The notes below the pieces were generated by a model. The model was not told the DNA's origin and made no database searches. It saw only the letters and a program-made list of their open reading frames with translations. From HGM05190 sp964394205 (GTDB lineage Bacteria > Bacteroidota > Bacteroidia > Bacteroidales > Muribaculaceae): a stretch of DNA of 64,000 bases. A program made the position numbers and the translations under genes. Position 1 is the stretch's first letter; every line of letters begins with the position of its first letter. The stretch covers positions 9,764-73,763 of the forward strand of contig CAYMVS010000002.1 of NCBI GenBank assembly GCA_964394205.1. Reading direction: 5' to 3'. Shown here in pieces: positions 17,297-25,789 of this stretch.

Positions 17297-17995
17297 ATGA
17301 TTAGATCAGCGCTTGAAAAGGTTATTCAGGAAGATTTACATGAGGTGTGGACTCTTTTAAATCACGAGGAGAAACGCCTTGTGGCTGAAAACTTTACCCT
17401 CCATAATTTTAAAAAGAACCAGGTCATCTACGGTGAGGCCGAAGACCCCGAGTTTCTTTGGGTGCTGTTGAAAGGCAAGGTGAAGAAATTCAAAGATGGT
17501 GTTGGCGGTCGAGTTCAGATCATCCGTTTGATACGCCCGGTGCAATATTTCGGTTACCGCGCCTTTTTTGCAGGCGAGCCCTACGTGTCGAGCGCCGGCA
17601 CCCTCGAGCCGTCGACCTTGGGGACTGTCCCCTTGTGGCTGGTCAAGCAGCTCATCATGCAAAACAACCAGTTGGCCATGTTTTTCATCCACGAGCTGTC
17701 GCGCAACCTCGGTAGCTCGGACACACGTATCGTCAATCTTACACAGAAACACATACGCGGGCGTCTTGCCGAGGCCTTGATTGTGCTCAAAGACAACTAT
17801 GGATATGAGGAAGACAACATCACCCTGCGCATCTACATGGCCCGTGAAGATCTTGCCAACCTCTCAAACATGACCACCTCCAACGCCATCAGGACCCTCT
17901 CCTGCTTTGTCAACGAGAAGATTATCATTGTCGACGGGCGAAAAATCAAGATCCTCAACGAGCCGGCACTGCGCAAAATCAGCAAGTTCGGATAA
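17297..17995 (+). CDS. Crp/Fnr-family transcriptional regulator
   Basis: DNA-binding regulator of 232 aa. It has an N-terminal cyclic-nucleotide-binding-like beta roll (about 25-125), a long dimer helix (about 126-150) and a winged helix-turn-helix (about 181-202, REDLANLSNMTTSNAIRTLS). The region matching the cAMP phosphate-binding cassette reads GEPYVSSAG, so the Arg that contacts cAMP phosphate in E. coli CRP is absent. There is no Cys cluster for an Fnr-type iron-sulfur centre. The effector is therefore unknown. The ATG at 17297 is preferred over an in-frame TTG at 17267. Its last 17 nt overlap the end of menE on the other strand. Confidence 0.92.
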   Translation: MIRSALEKVIQEDLHEVWTLLNHEEKRLVAENFTLHNFKKNQVIYGEAEDPEFLWVLLKGKVKKFKDGVGGRVQIIRLIRPVQYFGYRAFFAGEPYVSSAGTLEPSTLGTVPLWLVKQLIMQNNQLAMFFIHELSRNLGSSDTRIVNLTQKHIRGRLAEALIVLKDNYGYEEDNITLRIYMAREDLANLSNMTTSNAIRTLSCFVNEKIIIVDGRKIKILNEPALRKISKFG

Positions 17996-18935
17996 TTTTG
18001 CCGGTTGGTGTCCGCTGAAATTTCTCAACCTCGACAACCTGTTTCGGCACCATGCGTGCCGGCAATATGCCTCTCAACCGGGCCAACAGGCCGCTTAAGT
18101 CTCTCTCACAGTCTCTCTCAACAACTAAAGTCAAAGCCTCGCCCCACTGTGGATGAGGCTTTGATGTTATATAAAACGGCGGGAGCTTGAGCGAGGTGGC
18201 TATTTTGGCCTCCAACTCCTCGGGGTGTACCTTTATCCCCCCGGTGTTGATCACATTATCGGCGCGGCCCTGCCACTGCATGACGGTGGCCGACAGCAGT
18301 TTGACGACATCGCGTGTCACCAGGGGGCTCCATGTCGCCTCAGGGTGGTTGATGACGAGACACGAGTGGTCATCGGTTGAGAATGTCACTCCCGGCATCG
18401 CGGTGTAATAGGGCTCGCCAAGAGGGCGCAACGCGACATGGCTGCACGTCTCGGTCATGCCATAGGTTGAAAACATCTTTGCCCGGGGCAGCCGCTCTGT
18501 CAACCGCCGTTCCTGATCAATCGACAGCGGCGCGCCGCCAATAATTATGTTCCTGATCTCGGGTGGACATGAAGCCTCGAGCAGTTTGTCGACCTGGGCC
18601 GGGACAATCGCCATCAGGTCGACCGCCGTCACATCTTCAGGCAGCCCCTCGAGCGGGTCAAGCGACGGCTTGAGCTGCACCATCCGGGCGCCGGCAAGCA
18701 TCGCTCTGAGCATCATCATTTTTCCTCCGATATACTCAGGGTTGATGGCCGATAGAAAGGTCATGTTGTCACTCCCGAGACCGAGGTGTTCAAGTGTCGC
18801 CCGCGCGCTAAGCTCCATGTCGGCCTTTGAGAGACTGATCTCCTTGCCGCCGCGCGTTGTTCCCGAGGTCGATGTCGACAGGTAAGGCTCAGGGCCGTTC
18901 CACAACCGGCTGAATGTCGTCAAGGCACTATCCAC
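17979..18935 (-). CDS. menE: o-Succinylbenzoate-CoA ligase (short Bacteroidota form)
   Basis: Adenylate-forming enzyme that activates o-succinylbenzoate with CoA in menaquinone synthesis. At 318 aa it is much shorter than the ~450-490 aa E. coli and Bacillus enzymes: most of the N-terminal subdomain is missing. The core remains, with the P-loop TSTSGTTRGGKEI (about 21-33), STYGMTET, GRADNVINTGG, and the C-terminal catalytic lysine in RTPTGKIIRTC. The start is a GTG at 18935, because the frame is closed by a stop five codons upstream. It overlaps the menC end by 16 nt. It is the last men gene and ends inside the Crp/Fnr gene (17-bp antisense overlap). Confidence 0.93.
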   Translation of the reverse strand: MDSALTTFSRLWNGPEPYLSTSTSGTTRGGKEISLSKADMELSARATLEHLGLGSDNMTFLSAINPEYIGGKMMMLRAMLAGARMVQLKPSLDPLEGLPEDVTAVDLMAIVPAQVDKLLEASCPPEIRNIIIGGAPLSIDQERRLTERLPRAKMFSTYGMTETCSHVALRPLGEPYYTAMPGVTFSTDDHSCLVINHPEATWSPLVTRDVVKLLSATVMQWQGRADNVINTGGIKVHPEELEAKIATSLKLPPFYITSKPHPQWGEALTLVVERDCERDLSGLLARLRGILPARMVPKQVVEVEKFQRTPTGKIIRTC

Positions 18936-19975
18936 TGCAAAGGTCTGTTAAGTTTAAAATCGGCATCACTGTTATATGTCAGTCTCTCCCCCTCGAGTCT
19001 GAGCGGCGAGTCAAAATTGTTGGTGTATAAAGCACCGGTGCCGAGCCCCTGAGGCATGGACACACCAAGCGAGGCGGTCCACTGGGCGATAGCGTTAAGG
19101 CCAATGTTTGACTCGAGTGCCGAGGTTATCCACCACCCTATGTTCATCTCTTCGGCGAGCTCAATCCAGTCGGCGGCGCCCGAGAAACCGCCGTGGAGCG
19201 TCGGTTTGAGAATGATATAGTGCGGTCCGACAGCCTCAAGCATCTTCAGCCTGCTGCCGTGGGTGTTCAGCCCGATCAACTCCTCGTCAAGCGCGATGGG
19301 GATAGGTGAATACTGGCAGACGGTGTGCATCGCCTCATAGTTACCGGCCCTGACCGGCTGTTCAATAGAATGGATATCGAGCGGTGCAAGCCGGTCAAGA
19401 GCCTTCAAGGCGACCCCGGGCGAAGCAAACGAACCGTTGGCATCGAGACGTATCGTCAACCGATCGTCGTCAAAATATCCGCGTATATATCTCAATAGCT
19501 CAAACTCACTCTCAAAGTCTATACCCCCTATCTTGAGCTTGATGGTGTGAAAGCCGGCCTCGATCTTGTCATTGATACGCTCAAGCATCTTCTCGCGCGA
19601 CCCCATCCACACAAGGCCATTGATGGTAAGGCTCCCCCGACCCGAAGTAAAAGGAGACTGAAAGTATAACCCATGCTCGTTGTCAAGCATTGCCTGAGCC
19701 ATCTCGAGACCGATTTTAATCGAGGGAAAATCAGTCACATCGGGCAGCGGGTCACCCGCCGAGATCGCCGAGCAGACCTGGGCCAACCGTGTCTCATAGT
19801 CGGGACGGTCGTCACACGACAGACCTTGAAACATGGCACACTCCCCTATCCCCGTCTTACCAGTGGCAGAGTCGACGAGTTTGACAAACCACGTGTCGCG
19901 CCAGTTCATCGACGAGCGCGAGGTGATTGCCGTCTCTTTAAACAACAGTCGGTAGCGGGCAAAGGCGGCCTGCAT
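18920..19975 (-). CDS. menC: o-Succinylbenzoate synthase
   Basis: Enolase-superfamily enzyme (351 aa) that dehydrates SHCHC to o-succinylbenzoate. The catalytic set is visible: KLKIGG (KxK lysine pair, about residue 135), metal ligands in RLDANGSF, SIEQPV and ALDEEL, and the second catalytic lysine in ILKPTLHGG. Its ATG overlaps the menB stop by one base (TGATG), implying coupled translation. Order menD-B-C-E agrees with pathway membership. menF and menH are not in the window. Confidence 0.95.
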   Translation of the reverse strand: MQAAFARYRLLFKETAITSRSSMNWRDTWFVKLVDSATGKTGIGECAMFQGLSCDDRPDYETRLAQVCSAISAGDPLPDVTDFPSIKIGLEMAQAMLDNEHGLYFQSPFTSGRGSLTINGLVWMGSREKMLERINDKIEAGFHTIKLKIGGIDFESEFELLRYIRGYFDDDRLTIRLDANGSFASPGVALKALDRLAPLDIHSIEQPVRAGNYEAMHTVCQYSPIPIALDEELIGLNTHGSRLKMLEAVGPHYIILKPTLHGGFSGAADWIELAEEMNIGWWITSALESNIGLNAIAQWTASLGVSMPQGLGTGALYTNNFDSPLRLEGERLTYNSDADFKLNRPLQWIVP

Positions 19976-20793
19976 CAGCCCGGGAATTTTGGGAATTGGT
20001 CAAAGTCGGGAGTGCGCTTTTCCAGAAAGGCGTTTTTACCCTCCTGAGCCTCGGCTGTGAGATAATACATCAGCGTGGCGTCGCCGGCAAACTCCATCAG
20101 TCCGCGCTGACCGTCGAGCTCGGCATTGAGAGCGCGCTTTATCAGACGGATAGCCATTGGCGAGCGCGACAGGATTGTCTCACACCACTCAAGGGTGGTC
20201 TCCTCAAGTTTGTCAAAGGGCACCACAGCGTTGATCATGCCCATGTCAAGCGCCTCGGCTGCAGTGTATTGGCGACAGAGAAACCAGATCTCACGGGCCT
20301 TTTTCTGACCCACACAGCGCGCCAGATAGTTTGAGCCAAACCCGCCGTCAAAACTGCCCACCTTGGGGCCTGTCTGACCAAACCGTGCGTTCTCCGACGC
20401 TATCGTCAGGTCACACACCACGTTGAGCACATTGCCTCCTCCTATAGCATATCCGTTGACCATCGCTATAACCGGCTTGGGGAGCGAGCGTATCGCCTTG
20501 TGCAGGTCAAGCACGTTGAGGCGAGGCACGCCATTGTCGTCGATATACCCTCCGATACCTTTTACATTTTGGTCGCCCCCCGAGCAGAAAGCCTTGTCAC
20601 CGGCACCAGTAAGGATGACTACGCCAATCCCCGGGTTCTCCCGGCAGTAAGCCATTGCCTCGAGCATTTGAAAAACGGTTTGAGGGCGAAAGGCATTGTA
20701 AACCTTCGGCCGGTTGATTGTGATTTTTGCCACACGTCCATGTTGCTCAAACAGGATGTCGCTATACTCTTTTATCGATTTCCAGACTACCAT
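19975..20793 (-). CDS. menB: 1,4-Dihydroxy-2-naphthoyl-CoA synthase
   Basis: Crotonase-fold enzyme (272 aa) that closes the second naphthoquinone ring from o-succinylbenzoyl-CoA. Family hallmarks are the oxyanion-hole segments FCSGGDQ and GYAIGGGNVL, and TGPKVGSFDGGFGSNYLAR followed by GQKKAREIWFLCRQY, which is close to E. coli MenB. It lies 13 nt after menD, overlaps menC by one base, and has family-typical length. Confidence 0.97.
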   Translation of the reverse strand: MVVWKSIKEYSDILFEQHGRVAKITINRPKVYNAFRPQTVFQMLEAMAYCRENPGIGVVILTGAGDKAFCSGGDQNVKGIGGYIDDNGVPRLNVLDLHKAIRSLPKPVIAMVNGYAIGGGNVLNVVCDLTIASENARFGQTGPKVGSFDGGFGSNYLARCVGQKKAREIWFLCRQYTAAEALDMGMINAVVPFDKLEETTLEWCETILSRSPMAIRLIKRALNAELDGQRGLMEFAGDATLMYYLTAEAQEGKNAFLEKRTPDFDQFPKFPG

Positions 20794-20806
20794 ATATATA
20801 TTTGAT

Positions 20807-22483
20807 TTATTTGTTTTTAAAGATTTGTTTCAGGCACTCGAGCGAGTAATTGCTGTCAAACCCGTGCAGGTGGAGCACTGCGGGCTTGTCGGCAACAGCG
20901 GCAAACTTGGGCCAGACCGAGCGTAACTGCCTCATTTGTCGAGCCTCAAAATATTCAAAGCCGGCTGCCAGGGCCAATTGCCTGAGGGGCAAGTTGACCG
21001 GCTCTGTGTAAAACTTGTCGTGGGAGGGCAGAGCGCGCGTCGACCTGACATTGGTGAAGATGCCGCCGCCGCCATTGTCGATTATTACCATCTTGAAACG
21101 CGGCGACACGTCGGTCAGCAACACCCCGATGTCATACATGGCACTCATGTCGCCGGTTATCAGCACCGTCACGTCACCAAAGACCGACGCGGCTCCGACG
21201 GCGGTCGACGTTGACCCATCGATGCCGCTCACCCCACGGTTACAGTCAACGCGGTGGAGCCGCGACGTGTCGGCAAGCTCCATGTATCTCACCGACGTGC
21301 CATTGGAAACCTGAAGATTCCATCGGCTCGGAATGAGCTCGCCACATATAAAATAGACCGCCTTGAGATCGCTCCAGGTGAATGAGAACATCGCGTCGTT
21401 GAGCCGCGACACCGCGCGGCTCATCTTTGACCGGGCATCCGAGGAAAAATCCGACTCAACCACCGGCATCGACCGGCGCATAGCCGAGGCCAATGACCCG
21501 AAAAACGACTCGGCATCGGTCGCTATTGTCAGCGTCAGGTGACGATATGTGTCGACATGTCTCTCAACCGGGGTTACACTCCAGTGCTCGCCAACCTCAA
21601 TCTGACGCAACATCTTCTTCAGCCGCCCCGACACGATGGCCCCGCCGATGGTTATCAGAATGTCAATCTTGTCGGGAGCGCAACGGGTGGCAAACAGCTC
21701 GGCCGGACCGATGCCAAGTCCATGAAGGTTTGCCACACTCTCGGCCACCAACACGACGCCCGGCATCCCGACAAAACGTGCCAGCGACCGATGCAAAGCG
21801 GCCGATGGTTGCATCTGGCCGGCAACGATGACCACCCGCCGTGAGCCCATTATACGGGAGGCAAGCGCCGCGGCATCGGCACGCTCGAGCTTTGACGACG
21901 GCAACAGGCGTCCTATCAATCGCGGCGTCGGAGCCTCATCGGCCGCCCATGAAGGGTCAAGCAGCCCGGTGGTGTGGACATTGATATGCACCGGCCCCCG
22001 GGGGCGCCCGCAAGCCTTGGCCAACGTCTCGTTGACCAGGCGATTGTTCATCGCCCACACTCCAGGCGAGGTCAATGTCGCGTCAACCGTGCATCCCCCG
22101 ACGGTATAGTTGGCCATCACTCCCGGCTGACGCATCGTTTGAGAGTCGGCCTGGTCGATCCACTCGGGGGGACGATCGGCCGAGATGACTATCAATGGAA
22201 GCTCGCGATAATATGCCTCACACACTGCCGGCCCATAATTCAAAAGAGCGGTGCCCGACGTGCACACCAGCGCCACCGGTCGGTTGGTTATCATGCAGAT
22301 ACCCAGAGCCTGAAAGGCCGCGCTACGCTCGTCGACAACAACAGAGGTCAGCAGCCCGGGGGAACTGTCGAGCAACTGCATCAGCGAGGCATTGCGACTG
22401 CCCGGCGACATCACGACATGCTCCACGCCACGCGCCACCAGCATTTGAGGCAGCTCTCGCTCGATATTCCAAAATTCATCCAT
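20807..22483 (-). CDS. menD: 2-Succinyl-5-enolpyruvyl-6-hydroxy-3-cyclohexene-1-carboxylate synthase
   Basis: Thiamine-diphosphate enzyme (558 aa) that joins 2-oxoglutarate and isochorismate, the first committed step of menaquinone synthesis here. N-terminal SPGSRNASLMQLL and VDERSAAF contain the TPP-activating Glu. The C-terminal TPP/Mg motif starts at GDMSAMYD and ends in IDNGGGGIF. The ATG at 22483 is chosen because the open frame upstream of it is occupied by the -7 box, only 4 nt away. Menaquinone made by this operon is the likely electron acceptor of Na+-NQR. Confidence 0.96.
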   Translation of the reverse strand: MDEFWNIERELPQMLVARGVEHVVMSPGSRNASLMQLLDSSPGLLTSVVVDERSAAFQALGICMITNRPVALVCTSGTALLNYGPAVCEAYYRELPLIVISADRPPEWIDQADSQTMRQPGVMANYTVGGCTVDATLTSPGVWAMNNRLVNETLAKACGRPRGPVHINVHTTGLLDPSWAADEAPTPRLIGRLLPSSKLERADAAALASRIMGSRRVVIVAGQMQPSAALHRSLARFVGMPGVVLVAESVANLHGLGIGPAELFATRCAPDKIDILITIGGAIVSGRLKKMLRQIEVGEHWSVTPVERHVDTYRHLTLTIATDAESFFGSLASAMRRSMPVVESDFSSDARSKMSRAVSRLNDAMFSFTWSDLKAVYFICGELIPSRWNLQVSNGTSVRYMELADTSRLHRVDCNRGVSGIDGSTSTAVGAASVFGDVTVLITGDMSAMYDIGVLLTDVSPRFKMVIIDNGGGGIFTNVRSTRALPSHDKFYTEPVNLPLRQLALAAGFEYFEARQMRQLRSVWPKFAAVADKPAVLHLHGFDSNYSLECLKQIFKNK

Positions 22484-22487
22484 ACCA

Positions 22488-22518
22488 CAAAAGTACAAAA
22501 ATAATCTTCACGACACAA
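22488..22518 (-). promoter_or_regulatory. men operon promoter (TTG, 20-nt spacer, TACTTTTG, then 4 nt to ATG)
   Basis: On the minus strand, TTG (22516-22518) lies exactly 20 nt before TACTTTTG (22488-22495), which is 4 nt before the menD ATG. This predicts a leaderless transcript. Confidence 0.75.
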
Positions 22519-22573
22519 CACGGGGCCGAAAGCAATGGCTCCCGACCCCGCGTCAACTATTTATGAATGTGTA

Positions 22574-24913
22574 TTATCTCACAATAATCTTTTCCACTTT
22601 GTTTCCCGAACGACTGATGTAGAGACCGGGAGCGAGAGCGTCGCCATTGACACGCACACCGCGCAGGTCGTAGATCTCGGTTGCAGTACCAGCCGGAGCC
22701 ACCATCACGTTCTCGATGCCGGTTGTCGACGTACCATTGTCGCCGGTGAGCACAATCACCTTGAACGAGTGGGTCTTGGCAGCCACGCGTGCTCCTGCTC
22801 GCGAGGGCAACGACGCGGGGGTCGCGCCATTGACCTGTGCCGTCACATTGACCTCGCCCAATTTGAGAGGTTTGATCAGGTGATGCTGGGTAATCTCGAT
22901 GATGTCGTCGGCATCAAAGGTGTAGCTAACCTCGTCGCTCTCGCTGTCAAGCTCATGCTTGAGCTGGAACAGGTCGTCAATACCGACAAATACGATCTCA
23001 GGAGACTCCTCGCCAAAGAGTGTTGCCGACATGATGGGGTAGGTTGTGAAAGTGACGGGAATGGGAATACCGTTCCAGATGACATCAATAATCATCTTGG
23101 CAGCCCCTCGCTCGGTGATCTCGCCGTTGAGTGTCACCTCGGCGACAATAGCACCGTCGGCCAAAGGCAACTCTGGGTTGTAACCGCTATAAAGCGACTT
23201 GCCGTCTTGCTCGGTGACAGTGTTTGACACGACGATATCACCCAGATTCATCGGGCCGTCACCTAAGTCCATCATAAAGTCATTGAGAGCAAAGACACTG
23301 CAGCGGGTCTCGCCGTCGTCGGAGAGTGTCGGGTAGATCATCACCGTCTTGTCTTCGTTTTCAAACAAGGTCATCCCCATCATCGAGCCGTTGAGCTTGC
23401 CGGCAATCATCTGAGCCCCCCAGGGCCGGGTGGTAAAGGTAACAGGTATTGACTCAAACATATCCTGAAGCATCGGCACTACCACATTAATATTAAGGTC
23501 AATCTCGCCCGATGCCATGATTGTGCCGTCAACTGTAACATTGAGGGTCATGCCGGCAAGGTCGCCCTCGGTGATAGCCAGATTCTCAACACTGCCCGAG
23601 TAGGTCTTGTTGCCCTCACCGTCGGTTATATAGCTTGTGTTGGGCACAACGACGTCGCCAACGTTAATACCGATAATTGAGAAATCTTTGAGCGCGAACA
23701 CACAGTCGCTCTCGGCGTGGTCAATCACCACCTGGGCCATCTGGTTTATGCCTATATGTGTATCCTCGTTTTTGGTCGGGTCAAGCCAAACATTGAGGAA
23801 AGCGTTGTAGGGATCCCCCTTTATTTCGGGCTTGGTATCGCCGGCAAACTGGAAAGTATATGTATGAGAAGTCTTGCCGTCGCGGTCGGCATCGACGTTT
23901 GACACTGTCACCTCAAGCACACGGGTCTCGGCGTCATAGCTGTAGGTAGCCTCGGCCGACTGACCTAAAAGCACAGCCTCAACAGCGGCCGCATCGTAAG
24001 ACCCATTGACATTGTAAGTCTCACCCTCTGCCAAATCGGTCATCGGCTCGCCACCGTTAAACGCAATCGACTTCAACCGCGAGTAGTAATACAACTTGAC
24101 ATCATCAACCGTGAGACTCTCACCTGAAACGATCTTTGATTCGTCAAAATAATCAGCAACCGCAATGATGATGTTAAACATCTGGGGGATTGATTTTGAA
24201 TTATAGGTTATCTCATGGAAATACTCGTTCCACACATCCCCCTCGGTCGAGCCTTTAATTGTTTCTTTATCTATGAAACTGCTTATCAGCTCGGCGTCAC
24301 TGGTGTGAGTAACTGCACCACCTTGTGCTGTAGACATCCCAAGAATATTTCTGTCTCGGTTTGTCATACTGACTGTTTTGGGGCTGCCTATTACCGCTAT
24401 GTTTCCGGGGACCGACGCCTGGGTCCAAGAGCCTTTCCAGGAATAGACTACGACTGTTGAGTAGGTATCACCTTTAGCAACACGCTTGTAGGAAAAGCCG
24501 ATGGCATCAGGACTGTATGAAAACTCCAGGCCACCAAATGTGCCACCATCTTTATTTGATGCTGTAAACCCCTTTGCTGTTGACCATGTCGTTCCAAGTG
24601 TAAAATATCCGGGGATATTTTTGCTCATAACTTCCTTATTATCAATCTCAACAGCCCATTCAGATCCATTACCGGCCACTTTTTTACCCAACTCGTTGGC
24701 ACTTACTGTACCACCCACATGTGAGATACACCATGGCGTGGGGACTTGCCCCTTTTTGGTTTTACTATTATTGCTATCCCATGGAACGCAATCCACCCAG
24801 TCGTTTTCAAAGCCGGCGTTGGGGAGCTGTTGGGCTGCAGCAGGGAGAGCAAGCGTCGCCATCAGTGCGCCCGATAAGATTGTTTTAAAAATTTTTTCCA
24901 TTTTCATTGACAT
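22574..24913 (-). CDS. Large secreted protein with repeated calycin-like beta domains and C-terminal sorting-type tail
   Basis: Exported protein of about 779 aa. It has a signal peptide (MEKIFKTILSGALMATLALP then AAAQQ). A jelly-roll-like N-terminal domain (about 30-285; LPNAGFENDW opening, VDDVKLYYYSRL end) resembles PCMD/carbohydrate-binding modules. Beta-rich repeats follow: VVVPNTSYITDGEGNKTYSG and IVVSNTVTEQDGKSLYSG mark two copies of a ~125-residue unit, each closing in PVTFTT. The C-terminus (IYDLRGVRV, APGLYI, KVEKIIVR) resembles a T9SS-type or cell-surface sorting tail. Starts at 24907 or 24901 are equally possible. Function is unknown; a calycin-like surface or ligand-binding role is inferred. 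Confidence 0.75.
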   Translation of the reverse strand: MSMKMEKIFKTILSGALMATLALPAAAQQLPNAGFENDWVDCVPWDSNNSKTKKGQVPTPWCISHVGGTVSANELGKKVAGNGSEWAVEIDNKEVMSKNIPGYFTLGTTWSTAKGFTASNKDGGTFGGLEFSYSPDAIGFSYKRVAKGDTYSTVVVYSWKGSWTQASVPGNIAVIGSPKTVSMTNRDRNILGMSTAQGGAVTHTSDAELISSFIDKETIKGSTEGDVWNEYFHEITYNSKSIPQMFNIIIAVADYFDESKIVSGESLTVDDVKLYYYSRLKSIAFNGGEPMTDLAEGETYNVNGSYDAAAVEAVLLGQSAEATYSYDAETRVLEVTVSNVDADRDGKTSHTYTFQFAGDTKPEIKGDPYNAFLNVWLDPTKNEDTHIGINQMAQVVIDHAESDCVFALKDFSIIGINVGDVVVPNTSYITDGEGNKTYSGSVENLAITEGDLAGMTLNVTVDGTIMASGEIDLNINVVVPMLQDMFESIPVTFTTRPWGAQMIAGKLNGSMMGMTLFENEDKTVMIYPTLSDDGETRCSVFALNDFMMDLGDGPMNLGDIVVSNTVTEQDGKSLYSGYNPELPLADGAIVAEVTLNGEITERGAAKMIIDVIWNGIPIPVTFTTYPIMSATLFGEESPEIVFVGIDDLFQLKHELDSESDEVSYTFDADDIIEITQHHLIKPLKLGEVNVTAQVNGATPASLPSRAGARVAAKTHSFKVIVLTGDNGTSTTGIENVMVAPAGTATEIYDLRGVRVNGDALAPGLYISRSGNKVEKIIVR

Positions 24914-25022
24914 TGAAACGTGTGACAAGCGGGCTATATTCAAAAGGAGAGCGCATTAAACGCCCTGACTTCCACCCCCGTTATGTCTATGTTAGTAATA
25001 TATTTTCGTGCAAAAAACGTAG

Positions 25023-25053
25023 CAAAGGTAACAATTTTCTTAATTACCGGCAA
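25023..25053 (-). promoter_or_regulatory. Promoter of the calycin-like protein gene
   Basis: TACCTTTG (25023-25030, minus) with TTG exactly 20 nt upstream (25051-25053). It predicts a ~105-nt leader before the ATG. Confidence 0.65.
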
Positions 25054-25145
25054 CTATACAATCAAATTTTTCCCTGCATATTTGGTTCATAAAAGAATTT
25101 TTATAGAATTTTAAAAAGAAACAAAACTATGTTAAATTTTTTTAC

Positions 25146-25153
25146 TAATTTTG
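25146..25153 (+). promoter_or_regulatory. Promoter -7 box of the three-gene envelope operon
   Basis: TAATTTTG, 58 nt before the ATG of the DUF3575 gene, in an AT-rich 298-bp divergent intergenic region (24914-25211) that otherwise shows no gene. Confidence 0.6.
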
Positions 25154-25211
25154 CGGCTTGAATTAAACATTTTTGGTTAAAATACAGTAATATTTTAAGT
25201 TTTTTCAGTAG

Positions 25212-25781
25212 ATGCAAGTATCTCTAAGTATGTTGCGTTCAGTGTTTTGTCGTGCCATTATGGTTGCCGTCATGCTGTTGGCGTTTGCACCTCACCTCTC
25301 GGCTCAACGTGTGGCGATAAAAACCAACGCGCTCGATTATCTCATTTTGTCGCCCAACCTTACTGTCGAGGCTCAGGTAAGCCGTGTGCTGTCAGTGCAA
25401 CTTGGAGTGGCGACCAATCCCCTATCATCTACCATAAAAGGGGTCAAACTTTCCAACTTCAGGGTCGAGCCCGAGATTCGCTACTGGTTTAACCGCCCCA
25501 TGGCCCGCCACTTTGTCGCGCTGAGCATGACCGGCGCCACCTGCTCGCTGCAGTTTGACGACCGCCACATCTCAGGTGATGCCGTGGCTGCCGGCTTAAG
25601 CTATGGATATGCTTTGGTCTTGTCCCGACACTGGAACATGGAGGCCGAGATCGGCTTAGGCCTGGCTCATTTCAGAGGCTACGACTACAAAGGCACCATT
25701 AAGCCGATTGAGAAAAACTGCACCAAGCTCTTGCCGGTCCCCATCAGGTTAGGTCTCTCGTTTAGTTATGTATTTAAGTGA
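25212..25781 (+). CDS. DUF3575-type outer-membrane beta-barrel protein
   Basis: Protein of 189 aa with a signal peptide (MLRSVFCRAIMVAVMLLAF, cleavage near LSAQ). One small beta-barrel domain follows, opening VAIKTNALDYLILSPNLTVE and ending LGLSFSYVFK, with a terminal aromatic/Lys strand. The ALKTN-type opening and the 8-strand periodicity match DUF3575, a family often found first in Bacteroidales fimbrial (Fim/Mfa-like) clusters. Here the next two genes are an OmpA-like/TPR scaffold and a multi-repeat barrel protein. No fimbrillin is present. The stop is 8 nt before the next ATG. Confidence 0.82.
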   Translation: MQVSLSMLRSVFCRAIMVAVMLLAFAPHLSAQRVAIKTNALDYLILSPNLTVEAQVSRVLSVQLGVATNPLSSTIKGVKLSNFRVEPEIRYWFNRPMARHFVALSMTGATCSLQFDDRHISGDAVAAGLSYGYALVLSRHWNMEAEIGLGLAHFRGYDYKGTIKPIEKNCTKLLPVPIRLGLSFSYVFK

Positions 25782-25789
25782 TCTTTGAT

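Noticed and set aside
17993..18000. TAATTTTG on the plus strand at the Crp/Fnr stop codon, resembling a -7 promoter box
   Set aside because: It lies at the 3' end of the gene and no plus-strand gene follows; the region is menE coding sequence on the other strand.
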